Below are positions 53,702 to 63,125 of a stretch of DNA of 64,000 nucleotides, one piece after another (position 1 is the first letter of the stretch; each line of letters starts with the position of its first letter). Source of the DNA: Aestuariivivens sediminicola (GTDB lineage: Bacteria > Bacteroidota > Bacteroidia > Flavobacteriales > Flavobacteriaceae). The notes under the pieces were generated by a model. It worked only from the letters and a program-made list of their open reading frames with translations, ran no database searches and was not told where the DNA came from. The stretch covers positions 310,001-374,000 of the forward strand of contig NZ_JAKMCM010000001.1 of NCBI RefSeq assembly GCF_022662015.1, in the 5' to 3' direction. A program made the position numbers and the translations under genes.

Positions 53702-54796
53702 CTAACCCTTGACATCAAGAGCATCTCGCAAAGCATTTCCGATAAGCATAAAAGCCATTACCAAAGTCATGATGCATAGGCCCGGGATAATGGCCAAATA
53801 CGGTTTTCCCAAGATAATATAATTGTAGTGATCTTTAATCATGGCGCCCCAACTAGCCATAGGGGGTTGGGCACCAATTCCCAAAAAACTCAATCCACTT
53901 TCTATCAATATGGCTGCGGCAAAATTGGCGGCCGAGATAACAATAACCGGAGCCATAATATTAGGTAAAATGTGCCTGATGATAATCCTAAAATTACCAA
54001 AGCCAAGGGCCCTGGCAGCCGTAACATATTGCATTTCCTTAACACTCATAATCTGACCACGAACCACTCTCGCTACCTCTACCCACATGGTCAGTCCAAC
54101 AGCAATAAACACCTGCCAATATCCTTTACCCAAAGCCAGGGTAATGGCTATGACCAATAGCAGCGTCGGAATAGACCATGTAACATTTATGATCCACATA
54201 ATGATGGCATCCACCTTTCCGCCAAAATAGCCTGCAATGCTGCCCATAAAAATCCCAATCACCAGAGATATAAATACAGCTATAAATCCTATAAAAAAGG
54301 ATATTCTAGCCCCTACCAGAATCCTACTAAGTAAATCCCTGCCATATTTATCTGTGCCAAACAAAAACCTCTTTTCCTTGATATATTTATCCACTGATTG
54401 TTCAGGGAACACATCAAGATTAACGGACTTTTCCACTCCAACTAACCCATCTGAGGCGTATTCAGTATAGGTCAATAAGCTGTCCTCGACACGGAAAGTT
54501 GAAATTGGAACTTCGGTATCAGCATTTAACTTACCAAAAAACATTTTATCAAAAGCAGATTGCTCCCTGGATTGCCTTGAGGGTATAGTAAGCATGAGTA
54601 CCTTAAATCCGGGTTTTTTCGAATGAATTGCCAAATGCATTTGATTGGCATGCTGGGAATTATCAGGAGCCAGGAGGTAGGCAAATACAGAAATCAGACC
54701 AACAAAAACAATAAAAATAAAACTAAAAACGCCCCAAATGTTCTTTTTAAACTTTTGAAGCGCTAATTGTTTTAATGAGTTTGACTGAGAACTCAT
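53702..54796 (-). CDS. ABC transporter permease, DppC/OppC family
   Basis: The 364-residue membrane protein has an N-terminal span (FSFIFIVFVGLISVFAYLLA), a hydrophilic section of about 100 residues that is much larger than in E. coli DppC, the family segment FGTDKYGRDLLSRIL near residue 150, and five more spans. The coupling (EAA-like) loop AARALGFGNFRIIIRHILPN is near residue 265. It should be one half of a peptide or nickel-type importer, but no partner permease, ATPase or binding protein is nearby. It lies 8 bp after the protease gene. Confidence 0.88.
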   Translation of the reverse strand: MSSQSNSLKQLALQKFKKNIWGVFSFIFIVFVGLISVFAYLLAPDNSQHANQMHLAIHSKKPGFKVLMLTIPSRQSREQSAFDKMFFGKLNADTEVPISTFRVEDSLLTYTEYASDGLVGVEKSVNLDVFPEQSVDKYIKEKRFLFGTDKYGRDLLSRILVGARISFFIGFIAVFISLVIGIFMGSIAGYFGGKVDAIIMWIINVTWSIPTLLLVIAITLALGKGYWQVFIAVGLTMWVEVARVVRGQIMSVKEMQYVTAARALGFGNFRIIIRHILPNIMAPVIVISAANFAAAILIESGLSFLGIGAQPPMASWGAMIKDHYNYIILGKPYLAIIPGLCIMTLVMAFMLIGNALRDALDVKG

Positions 54797-54804
54797 GTAT
54801 AATT

Positions 54805-56964
54805 TTAATTCTTTATTTTATCTGCTGTTGAAACCATTCTTTTCACACCAAATGACCGATTTAAATCCTCCAGTACGTTGAGTGCTTCCTCTATATAAAC
54901 ATCTTGACTCAAATTCTTATGCCATCGCTCACGTTTCTCACGTAAATTCGTGGTATCCGACTCAAATAATGCGCGTTCATATGCCAAAGAGTTAAAACTC
55001 AAGTTCGTCTTATAATCTTCTATTGCATCAAATTTTTTAGATTCCTCTTCATTCAATTCCAACTGCGCCTTATACGTCTCATAGTTCAAAGAATAAACCG
55101 TCTCATCTATCTTGCTTTTTACCCACTTCGCATTTTCTTCAATTAACCTGAGCTGCTCATTATTTTTCATTCGCTCGTTACTTTTGCTTATCGCTTCATC
55201 GTAATCAAAATAATGATCCCAAACATCATAATTGGCCGGGTCAATTTCATCATATGGCAACGGATTATCTTTATCCTTTTCACCCACTTCTATAAAACTA
55301 AAACGACCAGGAACCTTGACATCACTTTTCACCCCCTCCAACTGCACAGAACCTCCATTTATCCTGTAATACTTTTGTGTGGTCAATGCCAGGGCACCTA
55401 AATCACCCTGGGTGTTATTTCTGAGTATATTGTTTAAGTTGATTACATTTTGAACAGTTCCTTTACCATAGGTTTGTTTACTACCAATAATTATCGCCCT
55501 TTTATAATCCTGCATAGCCGCTGCCATGATCTCTGAGGCCGAAGCCGAAATTTCATTAACCAAAATTACCAGGGGACCATCCCATACTACTGACCTGTCC
55601 CTATCACTGAGAACTTCTTTAGATTTTCCTGAGGAACGTACCTGAACTATGGGTCCTTCCTTAATAAAAAGGCCTGCCATATCAACAACTGCAGGAAGCG
55701 ATCCACCCCCATTGTTTCTCAAATCCAATACAAGCCCTTCCATACCTTCAGCTTTAAGACGTTCTATTTCCAACTTTACGTCTTTGGCTGCATTTAAAGT
55801 TTTATAGTTTTGGAAATCGACATAAAAACTTGGTAAATTAATGACACCAAATTTATGATTATCCTTTTCCACAATTGATGCCTTCGCATAGGTTTCATTA
55901 ATTTCAATTATATCGCGAATCAAGCTCACATCTTTAATAGTGCCATCGATTTTTTTAATCGTCAAGGTAACTTTGGTTCCCTTAGGCCCCTTGATGTACT
56001 TGATCGCGTCGTTTATACGCATACCAACAATGTTAACCGGAACATCCTCATCTTCCTGTTTCACCTTCAAAATAACATCCTCGACTTCCAATTCATTACT
56101 TCGCCATGCCGGCCCACCAGAAATGAGTTCAACAATTTTAATATAGTCCATTCGTTTTTGTAATCGCGCTCCAATACCCTCCAGTTTACCAGACATACGT
56201 TCATCAAAATTCTCTTTGTTCTTCGGTGCCAGATAGTAGGTATGCGGATCGAACTCACTCACAATAGCATCAACATAAAGTGCAAACCACTCTTCTCGTG
56301 TTAAATCGTCTACATTATCATTGAAATAAACCTCTATAGAATTTAAAGTGGCTTCTCTAGCCTCCTTTTCAATCTCAGTTTCTGTTTTCATGACATAAGA
56401 CGGATCTCTTTCCTTTGTAGCTTTTTCCTCCATCATTAAGTCATCGTAGTTTGTCAACGTCGAAAATTTCAGTTGTTTTCTCCAACGCTCTTTCATATCC
56501 TTTTTGTTCTTAACAAACTCTACATTGTCATAGTTGGTTTCAAATGTTTCATCTTTGGTATAATCAAACGGTGTTGATAATACCGCTTTATAAATTTCCT
56601 TCGCTTCTGCTATGCGTTGCAATAAACGTTCATGTACCACATTAAAAAAAGTAATGTCTACGGCTTTTAACTGATCGTCCAAGCTCCATTTATAGCGTTC
56701 AAATTCCCTGATATCGGCATCATAGAAATAACGTTTAACAGGATCAATAGTTTCAATGTAATCATCGAACAATTCCACTGAAAAATCATCATTAATCTCA
56801 ATAGGATCAAAATGACCCTGTTCTAAGACATAACTAATAATGCGAACCAACAATTTATCTTTATCCGGGTCATCAAAAGTTTTGGCCGTAAAACTACAGG
56901 AAGCAAATGCCAGTAATAACACTAATAATAGCACCTTATAATTCCTCTTCATCATATTTTTCAT
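54805..56964 (-). CDS. prc: Carboxy-terminal processing (tail-specific) protease Prc
   Basis: The mature protein of about 719 residues starts with a lipoprotein signal peptide (KVLLLVLLLAFASC). It contains an N-terminal helical domain, a PDZ domain (VEDVILKVKQ and VGMRINDAIKYIKG) and an S41 protease domain with LDLRNNGGGSLPAV, the catalytic Ser in ISASASEI and Lys in TYGKGTVQ. A tail-specific protease C-terminal part follows. It cleaves periplasmic proteins near their C-termini. I took ATG 56964; two more ATG codons follow at 56955 and 56952, and an upstream open frame to 57033 would disrupt the signal peptide. Confidence 0.92.
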   Translation of the reverse strand: MKNMMKRNYKVLLLVLLLAFASCSFTAKTFDDPDKDKLLVRIISYVLEQGHFDPIEINDDFSVELFDDYIETIDPVKRYFYDADIREFERYKWSLDDQLKAVDITFFNVVHERLLQRIAEAKEIYKAVLSTPFDYTKDETFETNYDNVEFVKNKKDMKERWRKQLKFSTLTNYDDLMMEEKATKERDPSYVMKTETEIEKEAREATLNSIEVYFNDNVDDLTREEWFALYVDAIVSEFDPHTYYLAPKNKENFDERMSGKLEGIGARLQKRMDYIKIVELISGGPAWRSNELEVEDVILKVKQEDEDVPVNIVGMRINDAIKYIKGPKGTKVTLTIKKIDGTIKDVSLIRDIIEINETYAKASIVEKDNHKFGVINLPSFYVDFQNYKTLNAAKDVKLEIERLKAEGMEGLVLDLRNNGGGSLPAVVDMAGLFIKEGPIVQVRSSGKSKEVLSDRDRSVVWDGPLVILVNEISASASEIMAAAMQDYKRAIIIGSKQTYGKGTVQNVINLNNILRNNTQGDLGALALTTQKYYRINGGSVQLEGVKSDVKVPGRFSFIEVGEKDKDNPLPYDEIDPANYDVWDHYFDYDEAISKSNERMKNNEQLRLIEENAKWVKSKIDETVYSLNYETYKAQLELNEEESKKFDAIEDYKTNLSFNSLAYERALFESDTTNLREKRERWHKNLSQDVYIEEALNVLEDLNRSFGVKRMVSTADKIKN

Positions 56965-57126
56965 TGTTTTCTTGTTTCTTTTTGTACGCTCAGCAATATA
57001 TTTTCCACTAAAATAAAGAAAAAACCATGCCATGGCGTTTTATCCTCGCTAATTTTTTGTTAAACCAAAGAAATAAAAGGTTTACATAGGAAATTATGTA
57101 TTTTAGCGATGTTAAAATTAACATTA

Positions 57127-57903
57127 ATGATTAAAAAGCCCTTAATTTTAATCACCAACGACGATGGCATAAATGCGCCCGGAATACGCACTTTAATTAG
57201 TATTATGAAGCCTCTTGGCGACATTATTGTTGTTGCTCCTGACAGTCCTCAGAGCGGTATGGGACATGCCATTACCCTGGACGCTACACTTTATGCTGAA
57301 GAACATAAATTTAACCATGCGACACATAGGGAATACAGTTGTTCAGGTACCCCTGCGGATTGTGTAAAATTAGCTATCCGGCAGTTAGCAGACAGAAAAC
57401 CGGATTTATGTGTATCCGGAATTAATCATGGATCGAATTCATCCATCAACGTGATTTATTCTGGTACCATGAGTGCTGCTATCGAGGCCGGAATTGAAGG
57501 CATTCCTGCCATTGGATTTTCATTGCTCAATTATAAATGGAATGCCGATTTTGGTGCATGCAAAGAGTATGTGAAAATCATAACCGAAAATGTTCTTACC
57601 CATGGGCTTCCAGACGGTGTGGTTTTAAATGTGAACATTCCGGATATTCAAAAACATGAAATTAAAGGTGTGAAAATTTGCAGACAAGCACGAGCAAATT
57701 GGGTTGAAGAATTTGACAAACGCATCAATCCTCAGGGAAAGGATTATTATTGGCTAACAGGGAAATTTGTTAATTTAGATGAAGGTGATGATACTGATGA
57801 ATGGGCCTTAGCCAATAATTATGTATCGGTAGTTCCCGTTCAATTCGATTTAACGGCTCACCACTATATTGATAATTTAAAACGTTGGAATTTTAAAGTA
57901 TAA
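57127..57903 (+). CDS. surE: 5'/3'-nucleotidase SurE
   Basis: The 258-residue protein has the SurE signature ILITNDDGINAPGIR near residue 6, APDSPQSGMGHAIT near 40 and GINHGSNSSINVIYSGTM near 100. These hold the metal-binding Asp-Asp and Ser/Asn residues. It dephosphorylates nucleoside monophosphates and is induced under stress in other bacteria. I chose ATG 57127 (MIKKPLILIT), with ATG 57109 as an alternative. It is the first gene of a run to comEC and is divergent from prc. Confidence 0.94.
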   Translation: MIKKPLILITNDDGINAPGIRTLISIMKPLGDIIVVAPDSPQSGMGHAITLDATLYAEEHKFNHATHREYSCSGTPADCVKLAIRQLADRKPDLCVSGINHGSNSSINVIYSGTMSAAIEAGIEGIPAIGFSLLNYKWNADFGACKEYVKIITENVLTHGLPDGVVLNVNIPDIQKHEIKGVKICRQARANWVEEFDKRINPQGKDYYWLTGKFVNLDEGDDTDEWALANNYVSVVPVQFDLTAHHYIDNLKRWNFKV

Positions 57904-57919
57904 CTATTGACATAAAAGG

Positions 57920-58201
57920 ATGAAGAAGGATATTTTTATTGGTATTTTTGTTGGACTAGTTGCTAATCTCATGGGGTTGTTTTTTACGGCCACATTATTA
58001 GGTCGGGGCGACGATTTCACATCGGTTATAGAAGCTGCATATCAAGAAGGATTTCTAGGAAAACTAATTAGTTTGGGTGCTATTTTAAATCTGGTAGCCT
58101 TTTTTGTTTTTATTAAGAAGAAACAGGATTATCGTGCCCGTGGCGTACTATTGATAACCGTTTTTATTGCTGTTTTTACTTTTGTTTTTAAATTATTTTA
58201 A
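57920..58201 (+). CDS. Small membrane protein of unknown function
   Basis: The 93-residue protein has three hydrophobic spans (IFVGLVANLMGLFFTATLL, LISLGAILNLVAFFVFI and GVLLITVFIAVFTFVFKLF) and a short polar loop with GDDF. I recognise no family. It lies 16 bp after surE and 60 bp before lpxB, so it is part of the same transcript; I recall similar small genes here in other flavobacteria. A link to envelope assembly is only a guess from position. Confidence 0.7.
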   Translation: MKKDIFIGIFVGLVANLMGLFFTATLLGRGDDFTSVIEAAYQEGFLGKLISLGAILNLVAFFVFIKKKQDYRARGVLLITVFIAVFTFVFKLF

Positions 58202-58261
58202 TTTAGGGTTCCTCGTTGGTTAGGTTGCAATTATTAATTATGGACTCGTCCGCTGACATAG

Positions 58262-59380
58262 ATGAAATATTATATTATAGCCGGTGAAGCTTCTGGAGAT
58301 CTTCATGGCTCCAACCTGATGAAGGCATTGCAAAAAAGGGATGTCAACGCCGACTTTCGGTTTTGGGGCGGTGACCTTATGGCTGCCGTTGGCGGTCATC
58401 TTGTAAAGCACTATAAGGAGCGGTCATTTATGGGGTTTTTCGAGGTCATTAAGAATTTGAGGCAAATTTTTAAAGATTTTGCCCTTTGTAAAAGCGATAT
58501 TGCGAGCTACCAACCTGATGTCATTATTTTTATTGACAACTCGGGCTTTAATTTGAGGATTGCCAAATGGGCAAAACAAAAAGGCTATCGAACCAACTAC
58601 TACATATCACCGCAAGTATGGGCCTCGAGAGCAAAAAGGGTACATGACATTAAACGTGATATCGATGCCATGTATGTTATACTTCCCTTTGAAAAGGCAT
58701 TTTACAAAACTTATAATTATGATGTCACCTTTGTAGGCCACCCCTTGATTGACGCCATTTCGGATAGGGTTCAGGTGGATGAATTTGCTTTCAGAAGAAA
58801 GCATCTTCTAAATGACAAACCAATTATTGCTTTATTACCTGGAAGCAGAAAGCAAGAAATTACAAAAACGCTTTCAGTCATGCTCAGTATAATTGATAAA
58901 TATCCCGATTATCAATTCGTTATTGCGGGTGCACCCAGCCAGGATTTTGAATTCTACAGACCGTTTATTACCCATCCGGATGTCAATTTTGTAAATAATA
59001 AGACCTATGATCTATTGAGTATTTCCTATGCCGCCATAGTAACTTCCGGAACGGCTACTTTAGAAACTGCTCTTTTTAAGGTGCCCCAGGTAGTTTGTTA
59101 TAAAGGAAGTAACATTTCCTATCAGATAGCAAAACGCATTATTACATTGAAGTACATTTCTTTGGTGAATTTAATTATGGACAAAAAGGTAGTTACGGAG
59201 CTCATACAAAATGATTTCAACTCCAGAGAATTGAAAAAGGAATTGGATATCATATTAGATGCAGACGAACGTAAAAAGCTCTTTTTGCATTACTACGAAT
59301 TGGAACAAAAACTGGGAGGCAGAGGTGCCAGTGAAAAAACGGCAGATTTAATCTTTAACTCTATCCAATCCATAGCATAG
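58262..59380 (+). CDS. lpxB: Lipid-A-disaccharide synthase LpxB
   Basis: The 372-residue glycosyltransferase has the LpxB family motifs: IIAGEASGDLHGSNLM at the N-terminus, FMGFFEV near residue 58, FIDNSGFNLRIAK near 92, YYISPQVWASR near 116, LLPGSRKQEI near 192 and TSGTATLE near 262. It joins UDP-2,3-diacylglucosamine and lipid X to give the lipid A disaccharide at the inner membrane. The next gene begins 2 bp after its stop. Confidence 0.96.
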   Translation: MKYYIIAGEASGDLHGSNLMKALQKRDVNADFRFWGGDLMAAVGGHLVKHYKERSFMGFFEVIKNLRQIFKDFALCKSDIASYQPDVIIFIDNSGFNLRIAKWAKQKGYRTNYYISPQVWASRAKRVHDIKRDIDAMYVILPFEKAFYKTYNYDVTFVGHPLIDAISDRVQVDEFAFRRKHLLNDKPIIALLPGSRKQEITKTLSVMLSIIDKYPDYQFVIAGAPSQDFEFYRPFITHPDVNFVNNKTYDLLSISYAAIVTSGTATLETALFKVPQVVCYKGSNISYQIAKRIITLKYISLVNLIMDKKVVTELIQNDFNSRELKKELDIILDADERKKLFLHYYELEQKLGGRGASEKTADLIFNSIQSIA

Positions 59381-59382
59381 GA

Positions 59383-59916
59383 ATGCAAAAAGTTTTGCTA
59401 TTACTTCTTTACATTGCATTTTTTACAAGTTGTAAATCGACAAGCCGAGTCAGGGCCTCCAGAAACAAAGCACCGGAAACTGTAAATAAGAACATCAGGG
59501 ACAGTTCTAAAATTTTTACTTTACAGGACAGTATAATTCAATACGCAAAAAGCTTTGAAGGTGTTCAATATAAATGGGGTGGTACGACTCAATCGGGCAT
59601 GGATTGTTCAGGTTTGATTTATGAATCGTTCCGGGAACACCATATTTATTTACCCAGGATTTCTCGCGATATGGCTAAAAAAGGGAAAAAGGTAAACATC
59701 AAAAATGTGCAGGAAGGAGATCTGCTTTTTTTTAAAACCGGAAAAAGTAAACGGCAGGCCATAAACCATGTAGGTCTGGTTGTTGAAGTGGCCCATGATG
59801 GTATCAAATTTATTCACGCAACGAATAGAAATGGGGTAATTATAACGCGACTCTCTGAATCCTACTGGAGCTCTGCTTTTCAGGAGGCGAGACGTTACCT
59901 ATCCCCTAAATTATAA
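59383..59916 (+). CDS. NlpC/P60 (C40) peptidoglycan endopeptidase lipoprotein
   Basis: The 177-residue protein has a lipoprotein signal peptide (KVLLLLLYIAFFTSC, Cys17). The C40 domain covers about residues 50-177, with the catalytic Cys in GMDCSGLIYESF near residue 73, the catalytic His in NHVGLVVE and a third polar residue in FIHATNR. It cuts D-Glu to diaminopimelate bonds in wall peptides, in the periplasm. It is translationally close to lpxB (2 bp between) and is followed by a terminator-like hairpin before comEC. Confidence 0.92.
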   Translation: MQKVLLLLLYIAFFTSCKSTSRVRASRNKAPETVNKNIRDSSKIFTLQDSIIQYAKSFEGVQYKWGGTTQSGMDCSGLIYESFREHHIYLPRISRDMAKKGKKVNIKNVQEGDLLFFKTGKSKRQAINHVGLVVEVAHDGIKFIHATNRNGVIITRLSESYWSSAFQEARRYLSPKL

Positions 59917-59947
59917 AGACGTACTTGTAGGTGAATTCATAAGAAAA

Positions 59948-59999
59948 CTTATTTTTGAAAGGTATTACCTTAAAAATAAGAAAGCAATTTCTTATTTTT
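59948..59999 (+). promoter_or_regulatory. Two mutually exclusive hairpins before comEC
   Basis: CTTATTTTT (59948-59956) can pair with AAAAATAAG (59972-59980), with an inner AAGGT/ACCTT stem. The same AAAAATAAG continues as AAAAATAAGAAA (59972-59983), which pairs perfectly with TTTCTTATTTTT (59988-59999) around GCAA. The second hairpin would be a terminator 7 nt before comEC and the first would block it. Confidence 0.5.
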
Positions 60000-60006
60000 A
60001 TCCGGA

Positions 60007-62043
60007 ATGCCCCTATTGAACTTTTCCATTATAAAACTTACCATTTGCCTAATTACAGGTATTGTAATAGGCTATTATCATCCCTTAAACCATGACCTTG
60101 TTATTTATGTTCTATCGCTGTTGTTGATACTATTAGTTTTAGTAGGAGTCATTTCAAACCAAACATTAAAAAAGACCATCTGGTTCGCAGTTATTAGTTA
60201 TTTATTATTCATTTTTATTGGTGTTTTTATTGTACTAAACTATAGCCTAAAGGAATCAAAACATCACTTTTTAAAGCATATAAGCAGTTATCAGGATACC
60301 TTACCTACTATTACCTTTTGCATAAACAAGGTGTTAAAACCGAATGCTTATAACACCAAATATGTCGTCGATATATTAAAGGTGAATGAGACAAAAGTAA
60401 GAGGCAAAGCTTTATTGCATGTGAAGAAAGACAGCCTAATTCATGCTTTGAAAGTTGATGAAGTATACCTTTCTCCAGGTAAATTCAAAGCCATTTCTCC
60501 CCCGTTAAACCCGTATCAATTTAATTACAAGGCCTATTTAGCAAGACAACATATTTACATGCAGCTATTCACAGAAAACCAAAACCTGTTCAAAGCCGGC
60601 CAAATGTATACTGTATTCGGATATGCAGAACGGGTTAGAAGTTATATCCATTCAAAACTAAAAAAATACGACTTTAATTCGGATGAATTAAGCATTATCA
60701 GTGCTTTGCTATTTGGACAACGGCAAAATGTAAGTAAAGACATGCATGAGCATTATGTTAATGCCGGGGCTGTACACATACTTGCAGTATCCGGTTTACA
60801 TATTGGTATCATATTGTTAATTTTAAGCCAGGTCTTTAGACCATTAGAGTATCTCAGATATGGCAAAATTCTCAAAGTAATTTTGCTCATTACCTCGCTT
60901 TGGTGCTTTGCGATTATTGCCGGCCTTTCGGCTTCTGTAACCCGCGCGGTGACTATGTTCAGTATTGTTGCCATTGCTTCATCGTTAAAACGTCCTACAA
61001 ATGTTTACAACACCCTGGCCATTAGTATGTTTTTTATCCTCCTTTTTAAACCACTGTATCTTTTTGAAATTGGATTTCAACTGAGTTATCTGGCTGTTTT
61101 CTCGATTGTTTCCATCGATCCCTTGTTATACAAATTACACCGGTCAAAGTATTGGCTCATCGATAAGTTATGGCGCATACTCACGGTCACAATCGCCGCT
61201 CAATTAGGCATACTCCCTCTAAGCTTATTTTACTTCCATAAATTTCAAGGTCTGTTCTTTTTTTCAAACCTGGTTATAATCCCTGTTTTAGGATTGATTT
61301 TGGGAATGGGGATGCTCGTCATTATTTTATCCGTTTTAAATGTCTTACCCTCATTTGTGGCTGATTCTTACAACACTATTATTTACAGGATGAATCAATT
61401 CGTAACATGGGTTTCAAATCTGGATACATTCTTTTTTACAGATATCCCATTTAATCATTTTTGGCTTATTGCAAGTTATATCACCATTATCGCACTCGTG
61501 CAACTTCTTATAAAAGCAACTTATCATACCATTACATTCACCCTTGTGGGATTGCTTGCCATACAATTAGCTCATATCATAACCGATCTAAAACGAACAC
61601 AAAATACATTGATCATATTTCACGAGTACAGGCATACGTTGATTGGTGATTTAACCCATAACGAACTAAAAGTAGCCCATACTAATAAGGATATTGAACC
61701 CACTCAAATAAGCACCATATCGGATTTTGCCGTTGGTAATTTTGTGAAAACCATTACAAAGGACAGCTTGCGACCCCTCTATATGTTCAACGATAAATCC
61801 CTGCTCGTTGTAGATAGCCTTTGTGTTTATAATATATCATCTTTTCATCCTGATTACGTTTTATTGAGAGCATCACCAAAACTTAATTTAAACCGTTTAA
61901 TAGATACTCTGAAGCCAGGGTATATCATAGCTGACGGCAGCAATTATAAATCCTATGTGTCGCACTGGAAATCGATTTGTAGAAAAAGAAAACTCCCATT
62001 TCATCATACTGATGAAATGGGAGCGTACTTTATAGCTTATTAA
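60007..62043 (+). CDS. comEC: ComEC/Rec2-family DNA uptake channel protein
   Basis: The 678-residue membrane protein has an N-terminal group of spans, a soluble OB-fold/DUF4131 region (residues 90-200) and the competence domain with the typical GAVHILAVSGLHIGII near residue 250 and GLSASVTRAVTMF near 300. In ComEC-bearing bacteria it passes single-stranded DNA across the inner membrane. The C-terminal part (residues 530-678) replaces the beta-lactamase-like nuclease with a short region that lacks the HxHxDH motif. The last 17 codons contain a perfect 13-bp inverted repeat. Confidence 0.88.
   Translation: MPLLNFSIIKLTICLITGIVIGYYHPLNHDLVIYVLSLLLILLVLVGVISNQTLKKTIWFAVISYLLFIFIGVFIVLNYSLKESKHHFLKHISSYQDTLPTITFCINKVLKPNAYNTKYVVDILKVNETKVRGKALLHVKKDSLIHALKVDEVYLSPGKFKAISPPLNPYQFNYKAYLARQHIYMQLFTENQNLFKAGQMYTVFGYAERVRSYIHSKLKKYDFNSDELSIISALLFGQRQNVSKDMHEHYVNAGAVHILAVSGLHIGIILLILSQVFRPLEYLRYGKILKVILLITSLWCFAIIAGLSASVTRAVTMFSIVAIASSLKRPTNVYNTLAISMFFILLFKPLYLFEIGFQLSYLAVFSIVSIDPLLYKLHRSKYWLIDKLWRILTVTIAAQLGILPLSLFYFHKFQGLFFFSNLVIIPVLGLILGMGMLVIILSVLNVLPSFVADSYNTIIYRMNQFVTWVSNLDTFFFTDIPFNHFWLIASYITIIALVQLLIKATYHTITFTLVGLLAIQLAHIITDLKRTQNTLIIFHEYRHTLIGDLTHNELKVAHTNKDIEPTQISTISDFAVGNFVKTITKDSLRPLYMFNDKSLLVVDSLCVYNISSFHPDYVLLRASPKLNLNRLIDTLKPGYIIADGSNYKSYVSHWKSICRKRKLPFHHTDEMGAYFIAY
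61993..62023 (-). terminator. Terminator for the minus strand inside the 3' end of comEC
   Basis: CTCCCATTTCATC pairs perfectly with GATGAAATGGGAG around a 5-nt loop. In the minus direction it is followed by TTTTCTTTTTCT, so it fits termination of the thioredoxin gene that ends at 62050; in the plus direction there is no T run. Confidence 0.7.
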
Positions 62044-62049
62044 TTTATA

Positions 62050-62601
62050 TCACCCCTGAAACTCATATTTAAACGCCTTGTAATACGCATTAAATTTTTC
62101 CTGGGTGTCTAATGTCTTATGGTCATCCTTATGGAACATTTTTAGATACAATTCCAACTGAGATGGTGTTTTATACCCTCGTATCGGGGCAATAACTGAG
62201 GCATCTTCATCAAAAAAAACAATTGTTGGATAAGCACTAACCTGCAAATAACCAGTTAACTGATGCGGTGCATTGCGTCTATTGGCATTGGCAGGATTAT
62301 AGTTTGGATTATCAAACGTTTTATTGTCAAAGGTGACCACTTCATTTCCCTCACCATTAAATTTCACAGCATAATAATACTTGTTCACATAGTCGATGAC
62401 ATCCTTATTTTTAAAGGTGTTTTTATCTAACATTTTACACGGGCCACACCAATTGGTGTATACATCCATCATTATTTTTCGGGGTGATTTCTTTTGGAGC
62501 GCCAGGGCTTCGTCTAATGTGAGCCAATTAATTTCCTGGGCTTTAGCATCTATTGAGATACAAACCAAAGATAAAATCAATATCAACATGTTTACTTTCA
62601 T
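62050..62601 (-). CDS. Exported thioredoxin-fold protein (183 residues)
   Basis: The protein has a signal peptide (ILILSLVCISIDAKAQ) and a thioredoxin fold with the active site NWCGPCK near residue 51, the conserved cis-proline in SAYPTIVFF near 120, and a C-terminal helix. It acts on disulfides or reduced partners in the periplasm. It is the second of two tandem thioredoxin-like genes, with 1 bp between them. The partner of this redox pair is unknown. Confidence 0.87.
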   Translation of the reverse strand: MKVNMLILILSLVCISIDAKAQEINWLTLDEALALQKKSPRKIMMDVYTNWCGPCKMLDKNTFKNKDVIDYVNKYYYAVKFNGEGNEVVTFDNKTFDNPNYNPANANRRNAPHQLTGYLQVSAYPTIVFFDEDASVIAPIRGYKTPSQLELYLKMFHKDDHKTLDTQEKFNAYYKAFKYEFQG

Positions 62602-62602
62602 A

Positions 62603-63067
62603 CTATTTTTTTATAAAATTATTTGCCACAGCTAGCCATTCCTGGGCTCCACCTCTTATGTAACCTGTCCTGCCCAGACTGTTCAAATTCATTCTGCCAT
62701 CCGATTTTTTCTCGGGGTTTACAAAGAATACGGTGGGATAGCCACTAACTTTAAAAATTTGTTGAAGTTGGTAATTCTGAACTTTAACAGATTGGTCCTG
62801 GGGTGTTCTTCTCGGGAAGTCCAATTCCATTAAAACCACATTATTTTTAGCCCATCTCTCGAAATCCTGGGTTTGAAACACTTCTTTCTGAAGTCTTTTA
62901 CACCAACCACACCAATCGGATCCTGTAAAGAACATGAGCACCGGTTTACGTTCTTGAATCGCAATTTCAGATGCCTTTTTCATATCAGTATGCCATGTTA
63001 CCTCCTGGGTAAACCCAAAGGCACATGCCAAAATAATCAATAAAGGCACAAGTAGTTTTCGCTTCAT
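62603..63067 (-). CDS. Exported thioredoxin-fold protein (154 residues)
   Basis: The protein has a signal peptide (LLVPLLIILACAFGF) and the active site SDWCGWCKRL near residue 53, with cis-proline in SGYPTVFFVN near 109. It belongs to the DUF255/thioredoxin-7 like group found in Bacteroidota, in which the site is WCxWC. It is adjacent to a second thioredoxin-like gene in the same transcript. Its redox target is not known. Confidence 0.87.
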   Translation of the reverse strand: MKRKLLVPLLIILACAFGFTQEVTWHTDMKKASEIAIQERKPVLMFFTGSDWCGWCKRLQKEVFQTQDFERWAKNNVVLMELDFPRRTPQDQSVKVQNYQLQQIFKVSGYPTVFFVNPEKKSDGRMNLNSLGRTGYIRGGAQEWLAVANNFIKK

Positions 63068-63125
63068 AGTCGTTTTTTATTAAGTAAATACACTTCGGTA
63101 TTTACAAAATCCATACCTAACATAC

